DNA from: Rhodocyclaceae bacterium
Lineage (GTDB): Bacteria > Pseudomonadota > Gammaproteobacteria > Burkholderiales > Rhodocyclaceae
Assembly (NCBI GenBank): GCA_016791115.1
Contig: JAEUNL010000014.1
Coordinates: 31,200-95,199, forward strand
Direction: 5' to 3'
DNA: 64,000 nucleotides
The first letter of the stretch is position 1, and every line of letters starts with the position of its first letter. Below the pieces are notes generated by a model. It was not told the DNA's origin and did no database searches. It saw only the letters and a list, made by a program, of their open reading frames with translations. The position numbers and the translations under genes were made by a program. Of the stretch, positions 48,403 to 57,330 are shown piece by piece.

Positions 48403-49041
48403 TCAGCCCGCCAGCTTGTGGCGTGCGGCGTAGCTGAAGAGTTCCGCCGGGTTGTTCAGGCCCAGCTTCTCGAAGATCCGCGCCCGATAGGTCGAGATGG
48501 TATTGGCGGACAGCGCGAGTTGCTGCGCGATCTGCGTCACGCTGCGGCCCTGGGCCAGCAATTGCAGGACCTGGAACTCGCGGTTGGACAAGGCCTCGTG
48601 CGGCGGATGCCCGCGGTCGACATCGCTGCGCACATTGAGCGCGAGCAGTTCGGCCACTTCTTGCGTGAGGTACAGGCCGCCGACGGCGACCTTGGCGATG
48701 GCGGCGTAGAGGATGTCGGGGCTGCAGCCCTTGTTGAGGTAGGCCTGGGCGCCGCCCTTGATCGCGCGCACCGCGAACTGGTTTTCCGGGTATACCGAAA
48801 GCATGATGACGCCGACGCGCGGGAACTCCGCATGGAGCGTTTTCAGCACGTCGAGTCCGTCGCGTTCGCCGAGCGCGATGTCGAGCAGCACCACGTCGAC
48901 AGGCGTGCTGCGCAGGCAGCGCAGGGTGGCGGAGCCGTCTTCGGCTTCGTGGATGTCGCCGATGTCCGGGTTCTCGGACAGGATCTGCCGCAGGCCGCGG
49001 CGGATGATCATGTGGTCGTCGACGATCAGGATGCGGATCAC
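48403..49041 (-). CDS. NarL-family response regulator
   Basis: A 212-residue regulator. The receiver has IVDDH with the acidic pair, phospho-acceptor Asp54 in VVLLDIALGERDG, and the Lys in YLNKGCSPD. The C-terminal LuxR helix-turn-helix reads LSNREFQVLQLLAQGRSVTQIAQQLALSANTISTYRARIFEKLGL. GTG start at 49041 overlaps the TGA of the kinase gene (GTGA) with GGAGAG upstream, so translation is coupled. It probably controls the cyanate operon downstream. Confidence 0.94.
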   Translation of the reverse strand: MIRILIVDDHMIIRRGLRQILSENPDIGDIHEAEDGSATLRCLRSTPVDVVLLDIALGERDGLDVLKTLHAEFPRVGVIMLSVYPENQFAVRAIKGGAQAYLNKGCSPDILYAAIAKVAVGGLYLTQEVAELLALNVRSDVDRGHPPHEALSNREFQVLQLLAQGRSVTQIAQQLALSANTISTYRARIFEKLGLNNPAELFSYAARHKLAG

Positions 49042-50213
49042 GCGTTCTCTCCTGCAATCACGCCCGGCAGGCGCAGGATCACCGCCGTGCCTTCGCCCGG
49101 CTCGCTGACGATGTCGAGCTTGCCGCCGAGCGCGAGCGTGCGTTCGCGCATGCCGAGCAGGCCGAACGAGGTGGGCTGCAGCGGCACGCGCATGCCTTGC
49201 CCGTTGTCGACGATGCGCAGCACGAGGTCGCGGCCCTCGGCGCTTGCGTCGACCTGGACGCTGCTGGCCCTGGCATGGCGCGAAACGTTGGTGAGCACTT
49301 CCTGCACGATGCGGTAGAGGGCGATTTCGGCATCGCGGCCGAGGCGGCAGCGTTCCACTTCCGGAGGGCAGACGTAACGGCAGCTCAGCCCGCTGCGCCG
49401 CTGGAATTCCTGCAGCAGCGTTTCCAGCGCCGGCCACAGGCCAAGGTGGTCGAGGACGCCGGGTCGAAGGTCGTTGAGGATCCGGCGGACGGCCTGCATG
49501 GCATGGCTGCCGACGTCGAGCATGCCGTCGAGTTTGGTCGAGAGCGACGCATCGCCGGACAGGCGCTGACGCAGCCAGTTCACGTCGAGTTGCAGCGCCG
49601 TCAACGCGGCGCCGAGGTCATCGTGGATGTCGCGAGCGACATGTCGGCGTTCCTCCTCGCGCACGCTGTTGAGGTGGGCCGAGAGCTTGCGCAACGCCTC
49701 ATGCGATTGGCGCAGGTGATCGTGGGCGGCGGTCAGCTCGGCCGTGCGTTCGGTGACCCGACGTTCGAGCAGGTCGCGGGCCTCGTGCAACAGCATTTCG
49801 GTCCGCTTGCGTTCAGTGATGTCGTTGAAGGTGACGACGGCGCCGACGACGATGTCGCCATCGCGGATCGGGTGCGAGGCATATTCGGCTGGAAAGTGGC
49901 TGCCGTCCCGCCGCCACAGCACCTCATCGTCGACGCGGACTCCCTTGCCTTCCTGGAAGGCCCGGTAGATGCGGCACTCGTGCACCGGCATGAGGGTTTC
50001 ATCGGCGTGGGAATGGTGAATCAGATAGTGCATCGGGCGGCCGAGCACTTCGTCGGGCGTATAACCCAGCATCCGGGCGCCGGTCTCGTTGATGAAGATG
50101 CATCGTCCCTTGAGGTCGATGCCATAGATGCCCTCGCCGGTCGATTCGAGGATCATCTCCAGCTGGCGACGCCAGGCGGCGTGATGCGACAGGTTGTGCA
50201 GGTTGGCGAACAT
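49038..50213 (-). CDS. PAS-domain histidine kinase (HisKA_3 type)
   Basis: A 391-residue cytoplasmic sensor kinase with no transmembrane helix. A PAS domain lies at about 15-135 (GEGIYGIDLKGRCIFINETG), followed by a coiled coil (about 140-185), the HisKA_3 dimer domain with phospho-His197 in HVARDIHDDLGAALTAL, and the HATPase (VLTNVSRHARASS, DNGQGM, GLLGMRERT). The input signal is unknown. It is the partner of the overlapping NarL-type regulator. The 116-base gap before aceA's stop contains the aceA terminator. Confidence 0.94.
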   Translation of the reverse strand: MFANLHNLSHHAAWRRQLEMILESTGEGIYGIDLKGRCIFINETGARMLGYTPDEVLGRPMHYLIHHSHADETLMPVHECRIYRAFQEGKGVRVDDEVLWRRDGSHFPAEYASHPIRDGDIVVGAVVTFNDITERKRTEMLLHEARDLLERRVTERTAELTAAHDHLRQSHEALRKLSAHLNSVREEERRHVARDIHDDLGAALTALQLDVNWLRQRLSGDASLSTKLDGMLDVGSHAMQAVRRILNDLRPGVLDHLGLWPALETLLQEFQRRSGLSCRYVCPPEVERCRLGRDAEIALYRIVQEVLTNVSRHARASSVQVDASAEGRDLVLRIVDNGQGMRVPLQPTSFGLLGMRERTLALGGKLDIVSEPGEGTAVILRLPGVIAGENA

Positions 50214-50255
50214 GGCGTTTCGGCATTACTGGTTGCCGCGGCTCCCGCCATCATA

Positions 50256-50289
50256 GCGAAAACAAAAAGGCCACCCGGAGGTGGCCTTT
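50256..50289 (-). terminator. intrinsic terminator after aceA
   Basis: A 10-bp stem AAAGGCCACC / GGTGGCCTTT with a 4-base loop (50266-50289) is followed on the minus strand by TTGTTTTCG. It begins 41 bases after the isocitrate lyase stop. Confidence 0.9.
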
Positions 50290-50329
50290 CCGTCGTATCG
50301 GGGGACGCGCACCCCCGATGCGAAGCTGC

Positions 50330-51637
50330 TCAGTGGAACTGCTCTTCTTCGGTGGAACCGGTGAGGGCCTTGACCGACGAGGAACCGCCCTGGATGACGG
50401 TGGTGACGTCGTCGAAGTACCCGGCGCCGACTTCCTGCTGGTGCGACACGAAGGTGTAGCCTTGTTCGCGGGCGGCGAATTCGGGTTCCTGCACCATGTT
50501 GACGTAGTGCTTCATACCTTCGCCGTTGGCGTAGTTGCGGGCGAACTCGAAGGTACGGTACCAGTTGATATGGATGCCGGCCAGCGTGATGAACTGGTAC
50601 TTGTAGCCCATTGCCGAGAGTTCTTCCTGGAACTTGGCGATGGTGGCGTCGTCGAGGTTCTTCTTCCAGTTGAACGAGGGCGAGCAGTTGTACGACAGCA
50701 GCTTGCCCGGGCACTTGGCGTGCACGGCCTGCGCGAATTCGCGGGCGAAGCCGAGGTCCGGCGTGCCGGTCTCGCACCACACGAGATCGGCATACGGGGC
50801 GTAGGCGACGCCGCGCGAGATGGCCTGCTCGAGGCCGTTCTTGACGCGGTAGAAACCTTCCTGCGTGCGCTCGCCGGTGCAGAACGGCTTGTCGTTGGCA
50901 TCGTGGTCCGAGGTCAGCAGGTTGGCGGCTTCGGCATCGGTACGGGCCAGGATCAGCGTTGGCACGCCCATCACGTCGGCAGCGAAACGCGCGGCGATCA
51001 GCTTCTCGCAGGCTTCCTGCGTCGGCACGAGCACCTTGCCACCCATGTGGCCGCACTTCTTCACCGCGGCGAGCTGGTCTTCGAAGTGCACGCCGGCGGC
51101 ACCGGCGGCGATCATGTTCTTCATCAGTTCGAAGGCGTTGAGCACACCGCCGAAGCCGGCTTCGGCGTCGGCCACGATCGGCAGGAAGTAATCGACGAAT
51201 TCCTTGTCGCCCGGGTTGATGCCGCGCGACCACTGGATTTCATCGGCGCGCTTGAAGGTGTTGTTGATGCGGCGAACCATCGTCGGGACGGAGTCGTAGG
51301 CATACAGCGACTGGTCCGGGTACATGGTTTCGGAGGTATTGCCGTCGGCAGCGACCTGCCAGCCGGACAGATAGACGGCCTCGAGGCCCGCCTTGGCCTG
51401 CTGCATCGCCTGACCGGCGGTGATTGCGCCGAAGGCGTTGACATAGCCCTTCTTGGCGGCGCCGTTCACGAGGCTCCACAGTTTTTCCGCGCCGCGCTTG
51501 GCGAGCGTTTGCTCGATCTGCAGCGAGCCGCGCAGGCGGACGACGTCTTCAGCGGAGTAACCGCGCTTGATCCCGGCCCAGCGGGGGTTCTCGGCCCAAT
51601 CCTTCTTGAGTTTTGCGATTTCGGCTTCACGCGTCAT
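50330..51637 (-). CDS. aceA: isocitrate lyase
   Basis: Splits isocitrate into glyoxylate and succinate, first step of the glyoxylate shunt. The 435-residue protein has the catalytic loop [17 protein letters not shown] with the active-site Cys, [21 protein letters not shown] sequence, and the C-terminal EEEQFH end. Length fits the E. coli type. It stands alone with its own terminator and a 405-base upstream region that contains two perfect palindromes. Malate synthase is at 33943 on the same strand. Confidence 0.97.
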   Translation of the reverse strand: MTREAEIAKLKKDWAENPRWAGIKRGYSAEDVVRLRGSLQIEQTLAKRGAEKLWSLVNGAAKKGYVNAFGAITAGQAMQQAKAGLEAVYLSGWQVAADGNTSETMYPDQSLYAYDSVPTMVRRINNTFKRADEIQWSRGINPGDKEFVDYFLPIVADAEAGFGGVLNAFELMKNMIAAGAAGVHFEDQLAAVKKCGHMGGKVLVPTQEACEKLIAARFAADVMGVPTLILARTDAEAANLLTSDHDANDKPFCTGERTQEGFYRVKNGLEQAISRGVAYAPYADLVWCETGTPDLGFAREFAQAVHAKCPGKLLSYNCSPSFNWKKNLDDATIAKFQEELSAMGYKYQFITLAGIHINWYRTFEFARNYANGEGMKHYVNMVQEPEFAAREQGYTFVSHQQEVGAGYFDDVTTVIQGGSSSVKALTGSTEEEQFH

Positions 51638-51910
51638 GGCGATATCTTCCTAAGTAAACAAAGGGGGAGAAAAATCACGGCTGCGCCGGGCTCGGCCCTG
51701 ACACACCCGAAAAACCTGTCTTTTGCGCGCAATCCGCCTTGCGGGCAGGGCATTGCGACGCTTTGCACCGGGCTACCAGAGATCCTGTCTGACAGACCAT
51801 GCGGCCGGCTGGGGTTGGGCGCCGGCTGCACAGTACGCGTTCGCTGGGGTGGTTCGGAACGCGTTCGTGATGGGATGAAGTATAGGGAGGTTTTTGCTAA
51901 GCAGCAAGCA

Positions 51911-51924
51911 GTCTTATATAAGAC
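51911..51924. promoter_or_regulatory. perfect 14-bp palindrome upstream of aceA (first)
   Basis: GTCTTATATAAGAC, 274-287 bases upstream of the aceA ATG, inside an AT-rich patch (about 51880-52010) that differs sharply from the surrounding DNA. Followed at once by ATAAGA. A likely operator or promoter region for aceA. The rest of the 51638-52042 gap holds no gene. Confidence 0.6.
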
Positions 51925-51980
51925 ATAAGAATTTATTTTTCCACTTTAAATTAACGTGTTGCGTCTATTTTCTCGCGATA

Positions 51981-51994
51981 TGAAATGCATTTCA
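51981..51994. promoter_or_regulatory. perfect 14-bp palindrome upstream of aceA (second)
   Basis: TGAAATGCATTTCA, 344-357 bases upstream of the aceA ATG and 49 bases after the stop of the RraA-like gene. TTTTGAAAC follows. Spacing of 57 bases from the first palindrome would place both on one DNA face only roughly, so co-operative binding is speculative. Confidence 0.5.
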
Positions 51995-52042
51995 CGGTTT
52001 TGAAACGCCAGCGTGCTGCTTCGCACGATGAGGGTTTGCCGC

Positions 52043-52540
52043 TCAGAGAAGCGGGGCAGGGGAAACAACGACGCCGTCCTCGTCGGCATAGAGGTGTTCG
52101 CCCGGTGTGAACGTGACGCCGCCGAAGGTGACCGCGATGTCGGCGTCGCCGGCGCCCTTCTTGATGCTCTTGAGCGGGTGGGTGTCGAGTGCGCGCAGGC
52201 CGATGTCCATTCCGGCCATTGCTGACGAGTCGCGGATGCAGCCATAGACGACGATGCCGGCCCAGCCATTCTTCACGCCGAGTTGGGCGAGCTGGTCGCC
52301 CACCAGGGCGCAGCGCTTGCTGCCGCCGCCGTCGATCACGAGCACGCGGCCGTTGCCGGGCGCCTCGAGCGCCTTGCGGACCAGCGTGTTGTCTTCGAAC
52401 ACCTTGAGCGTGGCGATCGCACCGTGGACGCGTGCCCGTCCGCCGTAGGCGCGGAACATCGGCTCGACCACGCGCACGCGCCCGGCACGGGCGGCGTCCT
52501 CATGCTGGTCGAGCAGATCGGCGGTGTGGAAATCGGTCAT
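52043..52540 (-). CDS. RraA-like protein / HMG-type aldolase
   Basis: A 165-residue protein of the RraA fold. Some members inhibit RNase E, others are 4-hydroxy-4-methyl-2-oxoglutarate or oxaloacetate-type aldolases or decarboxylases. Here the substrate-binding Gly-rich loop is VIDGGGSKRCALVGDQLAQL and the metal-site phrase is VVYGCIRDS with Arg-Asp, as in the aldolases. MTDFHTADLLDQHED is a typical start. The phrase ends with EHLYADEDGVVVSP. Which activity is present is not decided. It lies upstream of aceA on the same strand, 405 bases away. Confidence 0.88.
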   Translation of the reverse strand: MTDFHTADLLDQHEDAARAGRVRVVEPMFRAYGGRARVHGAIATLKVFEDNTLVRKALEAPGNGRVLVIDGGGSKRCALVGDQLAQLGVKNGWAGIVVYGCIRDSSAMAGMDIGLRALDTHPLKSIKKGAGDADIAVTFGGVTFTPGEHLYADEDGVVVSPAPLL

Positions 52541-52631
52541 GGGTTTCTCCCTGGACGTGGATTCGTGGCTGGCAGTCCGTCGACGGTCGGGAAACGAATC
52601 GGCGACGCGTTCTGCGCGGAAAAAGGCGAAT

Positions 52632-52665
52632 GGTAAAAGAAAAGCGGCGGGGACCGCCCGCCGCT
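52632..52665 (-). terminator. intrinsic terminator after clpA
   Basis: A 9-bp stem AGCGGCGGG / CCCGCCGCT with a 5-base loop (52643-52665), followed on the minus strand by TTTCTTTTACC. It begins 22 bases after the clpA stop. Confidence 0.85.
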
Positions 52666-52687
52666 CGAAATCGCCTTGCTGGAGTAT

Positions 52688-54970
52688 TTACACGGGTGTG
52701 GCTTCCGCCACTTCTTCGAAGGTGAGCTTGACCTTCCGCTCGTCGTCGAGGTCGATAGTGACCTTGCCGCCGTTGGCCAGGCGCCCGAACAGCAACTCGT
52801 CGGCGAGTGCGGCGCGGATCGTGTCCTGGATCAGGCGCGCCATCGGGCGAGCGCCCATCAGCGGGTCGAAACCCTTCTCGGCGAGCCAGTCCTTGAGCGT
52901 GTCGGTGAACACGGCGTCGACCTTCTTCTCGTGCAACTGGCCTTCGAGCTGCATGAGGAACTTCTCGACCACGCGCAGGATAACGTCCTTGTCGAGCGCC
53001 TTGAAGGAGATCGTCGCGTCGAGCCGGTTGCGGAATTCCGGCGTGAACAGGCGCTTGATCTCACCCATCTCGTCGCCGGGTTCTCGCGTGTTGGCGAAGC
53101 CGATGGTGCCCTTCTGCAGTGCCTCGGCGCCGGCGTTGGTGGTCATGATGATCACCACGTTGCGGAAGTCGGCCGAGCGGCCGTTGTTGTCGGTCAGCGT
53201 GCCGTGGTCCATCACCTGCAGCAGGATGTTGTAGATGTCCGGGTGCGCCTTCTCGATTTCGTCCATCAGCAGCACGCAGTGCGGCTTCTTGGTGACGGCC
53301 TCGGTGAGCTGGCCGCCCTGGTCGAAACCGACGTAGCCGGGCGGCGCGCCGATCAGGCGGCTTACCGCGTGGCGCTCCATGTACTCCGACATGTCGAAGC
53401 GCACCAGTTCGATTCCCATCACGTAGGCGAGCTGGCGCGCGACCTCGGTCTTGCCGACGCCGGTCGGGCCGCTGAACAGGAAGCAGCCGATCGGCTTCTG
53501 CGGATTGCCGAGGCCCGAGCGCGACATCTTGATCGCCTTGGCCAGCGCGTCGATCGCCTTGTCCTGACCGAACACCGTGGCCTTGAGGTCGCGGTCGAGG
53601 TTCTTCAGCGCCGTGCGGTCGTCGCTCGACACATGGCGCGACGGAATGCGTGCGATCTTGGAGACAATTTCCTCGATCTCGCTCTTGCCGATGACCTTCT
53701 TCTGCTTCGACTTGGGCAGGATGCGCTGTGCCGCACCGGCCTCGTCGATCACGTCGATCGCCTTGTCGGGCAGGTGGCGGTCGTTGATATAGCGCGCGGA
53801 CAATTCCGCCGCCGACGACAGCGCCGCAGCCGAATACTTGACGCCGTGATGCTGCTCGAAGCGTGACTTCAGGCCGCGCAGGATCGACACGGTTTCCGAC
53901 ACCGAAGGCTCGGTCACGTCGATCTTCTGGAAGCGCCGCGACAGGGCGTGGTCTTTCTCGAACACGCCGCGGTATTCGTTGAAGGTCGTCGCGCCGATGC
54001 ACTTGAGCTGGCCGGAAGAGAGCGCCGGTTTGAGCAGGTTCGAGGCGTCGAGCGTGCCGCCCGATGCCGCGCCGGCGCCGATCAGCGTATGGATTTCGTC
54101 GATGAACAGGATCGCGTTCTGGTTCTCGAGCAACTGCTTGAGCACGGCCTTGAGGCGCTGCTCGAAATCGCCGCGATACTTGGTGCCGGCGAGCAGGGCG
54201 CCCATGTCGAGCGCATAGACCTGGGCGTGCGCGAGGATCTCCGGCACGCGGCCTTCGACGATGCGGCGCGCGAGACCTTCGGCAATCGCGGTCTTGCCGA
54301 CGCCGGCTTCGCCGACGAGCAGCGGGTTGTTCTTGCGGCGGCGGCACAGCGTCTGGATCACGCGCTCGAGTTCGCCGTCGCGGCCGATCAGCGGGTCGAT
54401 CTTGCCCAGCAATGCCTGCGCGTTGAGGTTCTGGGTGAAGTTCTCCAAGGCGCCGCCACCGGCGTTCTGGCCTTCCTGCTCCTGCTCGGTCTGCTCGGCT
54501 TCGCCGGGCTTCCCGGCCGGCGCGGCCGACTGCGACGGCGCCTTGGTGATACCGTGCGAAATGAAGTTCACCACGTCGAGTCGCGTGATGCCCTGGCGCT
54601 GCAGGAAATAGACGGCGTGCGAATCCTTTTCGCCGAAGATCGCGACCAGCACGTTCGCGCCGGTGACCTCCTTCTTGCCCGAGGATTGCACGTGCAGGAT
54701 GGCGCGCTGGATCACGCGCTGGAAGCCGAGCGTCGGCTGTGTGTCGATCTCGTCGGTGCCGCTGACGGTGGGCGTGTGTTCTGCGATAAATGCTGCGAGT
54801 TCCTTGCGCAGATCCTCGATGTTCGCGGCGCAGGCGCGCAGCACTTCCGCGGCCGACGGATTGTCGAGCAGAGCCAGCAGCAGATGCTCCACGGTGATGA
54901 ACTCGTGCCGCTTCTGCCGCGCCTCGACGAAGGCCATGTGAAGACTGACTTCCAGTTCCTGCGCGATCAT
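52688..54970 (-). CDS. clpA: ATP-dependent Clp protease ATP-binding subunit ClpA
   Basis: Unfolds substrates and feeds them to ClpP. The 760-residue protein has an N-domain (MIAQELEVSLHMAFVEARQ), then AAA+ module 1 with GEAGVGKTA and FIDEIHT, and module 2 with GPTGVGKTE and LLMDEIEKAHPDI. The ClpP-docking loop reads TIGF. No ClpB-type middle domain is present, confirming ClpA. It follows clpS by one base, so the adaptor and unfoldase are made together. Confidence 0.97.
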   Translation of the reverse strand: MIAQELEVSLHMAFVEARQKRHEFITVEHLLLALLDNPSAAEVLRACAANIEDLRKELAAFIAEHTPTVSGTDEIDTQPTLGFQRVIQRAILHVQSSGKKEVTGANVLVAIFGEKDSHAVYFLQRQGITRLDVVNFISHGITKAPSQSAAPAGKPGEAEQTEQEQEGQNAGGGALENFTQNLNAQALLGKIDPLIGRDGELERVIQTLCRRRKNNPLLVGEAGVGKTAIAEGLARRIVEGRVPEILAHAQVYALDMGALLAGTKYRGDFEQRLKAVLKQLLENQNAILFIDEIHTLIGAGAASGGTLDASNLLKPALSSGQLKCIGATTFNEYRGVFEKDHALSRRFQKIDVTEPSVSETVSILRGLKSRFEQHHGVKYSAAALSSAAELSARYINDRHLPDKAIDVIDEAGAAQRILPKSKQKKVIGKSEIEEIVSKIARIPSRHVSSDDRTALKNLDRDLKATVFGQDKAIDALAKAIKMSRSGLGNPQKPIGCFLFSGPTGVGKTEVARQLAYVMGIELVRFDMSEYMERHAVSRLIGAPPGYVGFDQGGQLTEAVTKKPHCVLLMDEIEKAHPDIYNILLQVMDHGTLTDNNGRSADFRNVVIIMTTNAGAEALQKGTIGFANTREPGDEMGEIKRLFTPEFRNRLDATISFKALDKDVILRVVEKFLMQLEGQLHEKKVDAVFTDTLKDWLAEKGFDPLMGARPMARLIQDTIRAALADELLFGRLANGGKVTIDLDDERKVKLTFEEVAEATPV

Positions 54971-54971
54971 T

Positions 54972-55280
54972 TCAGTTTTCCTCCATCACGCACGCAAGCG
55001 GGTGCTGATGCTGCCGTGCATAGCTGCTGACCTGTTCGACCTTGGTTGCGGCGACATCCTTGGGAAAGATACCGCAAACGCCCATGCCTTCCCGATGCAC
55101 CTTGAGCATCACCTGCGTCGCCTGCTCGCGCGTCATGCTGAAGAACTTCTGCAAAACCATCACGACGAAATCCATCGGCGTGTAGTCGTCGTTAAGCAGC
55201 AGTACCTTGAACATCCGGGGCGGCTTGACCTTCGACTTCTGCGCCTCAAGAACGACGTCGCCCTGCTTGTGCGTAGCCAT
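54972..55280 (-). CDS. clpS: ClpS adaptor protein
   Basis: The 102-residue N-end-rule adaptor for ClpA. Family phrases are [28 protein letters not shown] (the substrate pocket with the D-D-Y-T-P loop) and [24 protein letters not shown]. It immediately precedes clpA. The adjacent 406-base divergent region leads to the cold-shock gene. Confidence 0.97.
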   Translation of the reverse strand: MATHKQGDVVLEAQKSKVKPPRMFKVLLLNDDYTPMDFVVMVLQKFFSMTREQATQVMLKVHREGMGVCGIFPKDVAATKVEQVSSYARQHQHPLACVMEEN

Positions 55281-55506
55281 GGACCAATTCTAATCACAAA
55301 CCCCAAATTCGCAATACGACGAAAAGAGCAATGAACAACATGTAACTGCGCACTATCTTGGTCCCGCCCAACTCGGATTGGTGCGCTGCCGTTTGGTTCC
55401 ATCCTCGCGTTATGCGACAAACCCGACATCGGGGCGAACCTGCCGGACTTCAAGCGAATCCCGCGCCAGGTGCTGTCCTGCAGCATCAATTAATCGATCA
55501 AAATGC

Positions 55507-55535
55507 TTGACTCATAGGCCGGCGGCGCGTAAAAG
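55507..55535 (+). promoter_or_regulatory. candidate promoter with long leader for the cold-shock gene
   Basis: TTGACT (55507-12) and TAAAAG (55530-35) at 17-base spacing predict a start near 55542 and an untranslated leader of about 145 bases. Long leaders are the usual site of RNA-based cold control in csp genes. The remaining part of the 55281-55506 gap shows nothing recognisable besides the clpS upstream region. Confidence 0.5.
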
Positions 55536-55686
55536 CTTGCCGTGGATTGTCCGGGAAGTTCAATGCGCCGGGTTTCGGCGGTCAGATCGTCAGTGTCAAA
55601 TCTCCGAGTTTCCAGAGCAGGCTCTAACGGCATCCATCCCGCGCTTCATCGGCGGACTTCGATGTTCATTTTTGAGGAATAGATTC

Positions 55687-55890
55687 ATGGCAACAGGTAC
55701 TGTCAAGTGGTTCAACGACGCCAAGGGCTTTGGTTTCATCACGCCGGACGACGGCAGTGAGGATCTTTTCGCCCACTTCTCGGCGATCAACATGAGCGGC
55801 TTCAAGACGCTCAAGGAAGGCCAGAAGGTTTCGTTCGACGTGACCCAGGGACCGAAGGGCAAGCAAGCCTCGAACATCCAGTCCGCCTGA
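55687..55890 (+). CDS. CspA-family cold-shock protein
   Basis: A 67-residue single cold-shock domain. RNP1 is [11 protein letters not shown] and RNP2 is LFAHFSAI; it begins [15 protein letters not shown] and ends [14 protein letters not shown]. It binds single-stranded RNA or DNA and melts structure. GAGGAAT precedes the ATG. Neighbour to clpS, as in many betaproteobacteria. It is the last chromosomal gene before the integrated element and carries its own terminator. Confidence 0.95.
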   Translation: MATGTVKWFNDAKGFGFITPDDGSEDLFAHFSAINMSGFKTLKEGQKVSFDVTQGPKGKQASNIQSA

Positions 55891-55930
55891 CCGGCTCTTC
55901 AGCGGGCGGCTCGCCGTTCGCCGAACGAAG

Positions 55931-55955
55931 AACCCGCCGCTGGCGGGTTTTTTGT
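55931..55955 (+). terminator. intrinsic terminator after the cold-shock gene
   Basis: An 8-bp stem AACCCGCC / GGCGGGTT with a 3-base loop is followed by TTTTTTG, 40 bases after the stop. Confidence 0.92.
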
Positions 55956-56130
55956 TTCACGATGACTCCAGCCCGGTAGTTCGCTGGACTGCGCCACAGC
56001 TCGATACAGCAGGTTTATCAATAGCTTACGCGCGTCCATCATATGCCGGTGCTTTCTGAAACTTGATCCGGTTTTCCCTCGCGCCGCTCCTATCTGGCTC
56101 CTGGAATCCGGGTCGTTCCAAGGAGTCATC

Positions 56131-57330
56131 ATGGCAAAGATCAAGCTCACCAAGACCGCCGTGGAATCGGCGCAACCCCAGGCCAAGGACGTCGAACTGC
56201 GGGATACCGTGGTGCCCGGCTTCCTGTGCAAGATTACCCCGACGGGCCGCCGGGTGTTCATGCTCCAGTACCGCACGAACTCCGGTCAACCCCGCAAGCC
56301 CTCGCTGGGACTATACGGGGAGCTGACCGTCGAACAGGCGCGGGTCAAAGCACAGGACTGGCTGGCCGAGGTTCGCCGGGGTGGCGACCCCGGCGGCGCC
56401 AAGGCCGAGGCGCGCAAGGCGCCCACGATGGCCGAGTTGTGCAGGAAGTTCATGGAGGACTACTCCAAGAAGCGCAACAAGCCCAGCACGCAGGACGGCT
56501 ATCAGGGCGTCATCGACCGCAACATCATCCCGTTGCTGGGCCGGAAGAAGGTGCATGACGTGAAGCGGCCCGACATTGCCGGGCTGATGGAAAAGCTGGC
56601 CTACAAGCCGACCGAGGCGAACAAGACCTTCGGCGTCCTGCGCAAGATGTTCAACCTGGCCGAAGTTTGGGGCTACCGCCCGGACGGCACGAATCCGTGC
56701 CGCCACGTCCCGATGTACCCGCCGGGCAAGGAAACCCGGCTCATCGTGGACGAAGAAATGGTGCGGATCTTTCGCCATCTGGAGAAGCTGGAGGCGGAAG
56801 GGCTGGAGAACTACGTCATCCCGCTGGCGATCCGGCTGCAATTCGAGTTTGCCGCCCGGCGCTCCGAAATCTGCCCGCTCGAATGGAACTGGCTGGACTT
56901 CGAGAACCGGCGCGTGGTGTGGCCCGACAGCAAGGTCGGCGGCATTTCCAAGCCCATGAGCGAGGAAGCCTATCGGCTGCTTTCGACGGCGCCGCGCCGG
57001 GAGGGCTGCCCCTACGTCCTGCCATCGCCGAACGACCCGGCCAAGCACCTGACCTTTGGCGAGCACTATGGCGGCTGGTGCCGGGTGCTCAAGGCCGCCG
57101 GCGTCCCGCACGTCGGCACGCACGGCATCCGCCACCGCTCGACCACCGACATTGCCAATTCAGGTGTACCCACCAAGATCGGCATGAAGCTGACGGGCCA
57201 CAAGACCGTGGCGATGTTCATGCACTACGTCCACACTGAGGACAAGCCGGTGCGCGATGCGGCCGAGCTGGTGGCCAGCCGACGCCAGGCCATCACTGGC
57301 GCACGGCAGGCCGAGGGAGTAGCGGCATGA
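56131..57330 (+). CDS. tyrosine-type integrase
   Basis: A 399-residue phage/ICE-type recombinase. An N-terminal DUF4102-like arm-binding region (about 1-90, LRDTVVPGFLCKITPTGRRVF) is followed by a core-binding SAM-like domain and the catalytic domain. The catalytic residues are Arg243 (AARRSEI), His331 and Arg334 (HGIRHRS), His357 (LTGHK) and Tyr366 (MHYVH). It should insert and excise the element. AAGGAG precedes the ATG. It overlaps the DUF1016 gene by 4 bases. Confidence 0.93.
   Translation: MAKIKLTKTAVESAQPQAKDVELRDTVVPGFLCKITPTGRRVFMLQYRTNSGQPRKPSLGLYGELTVEQARVKAQDWLAEVRRGGDPGGAKAEARKAPTMAELCRKFMEDYSKKRNKPSTQDGYQGVIDRNIIPLLGRKKVHDVKRPDIAGLMEKLAYKPTEANKTFGVLRKMFNLAEVWGYRPDGTNPCRHVPMYPPGKETRLIVDEEMVRIFRHLEKLEAEGLENYVIPLAIRLQFEFAARRSEICPLEWNWLDFENRRVVWPDSKVGGISKPMSEEAYRLLSTAPRREGCPYVLPSPNDPAKHLTFGEHYGGWCRVLKAAGVPHVGTHGIRHRSTTDIANSGVPTKIGMKLTGHKTVAMFMHYVHTEDKPVRDAAELVASRRQAITGARQAEGVAA

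Noticed and set aside
55956..56130. Attachment core of the element
   Set aside because: Weak CCAGC/GCTGG symmetry occurs here, but without the right end no direct repeat can be identified.
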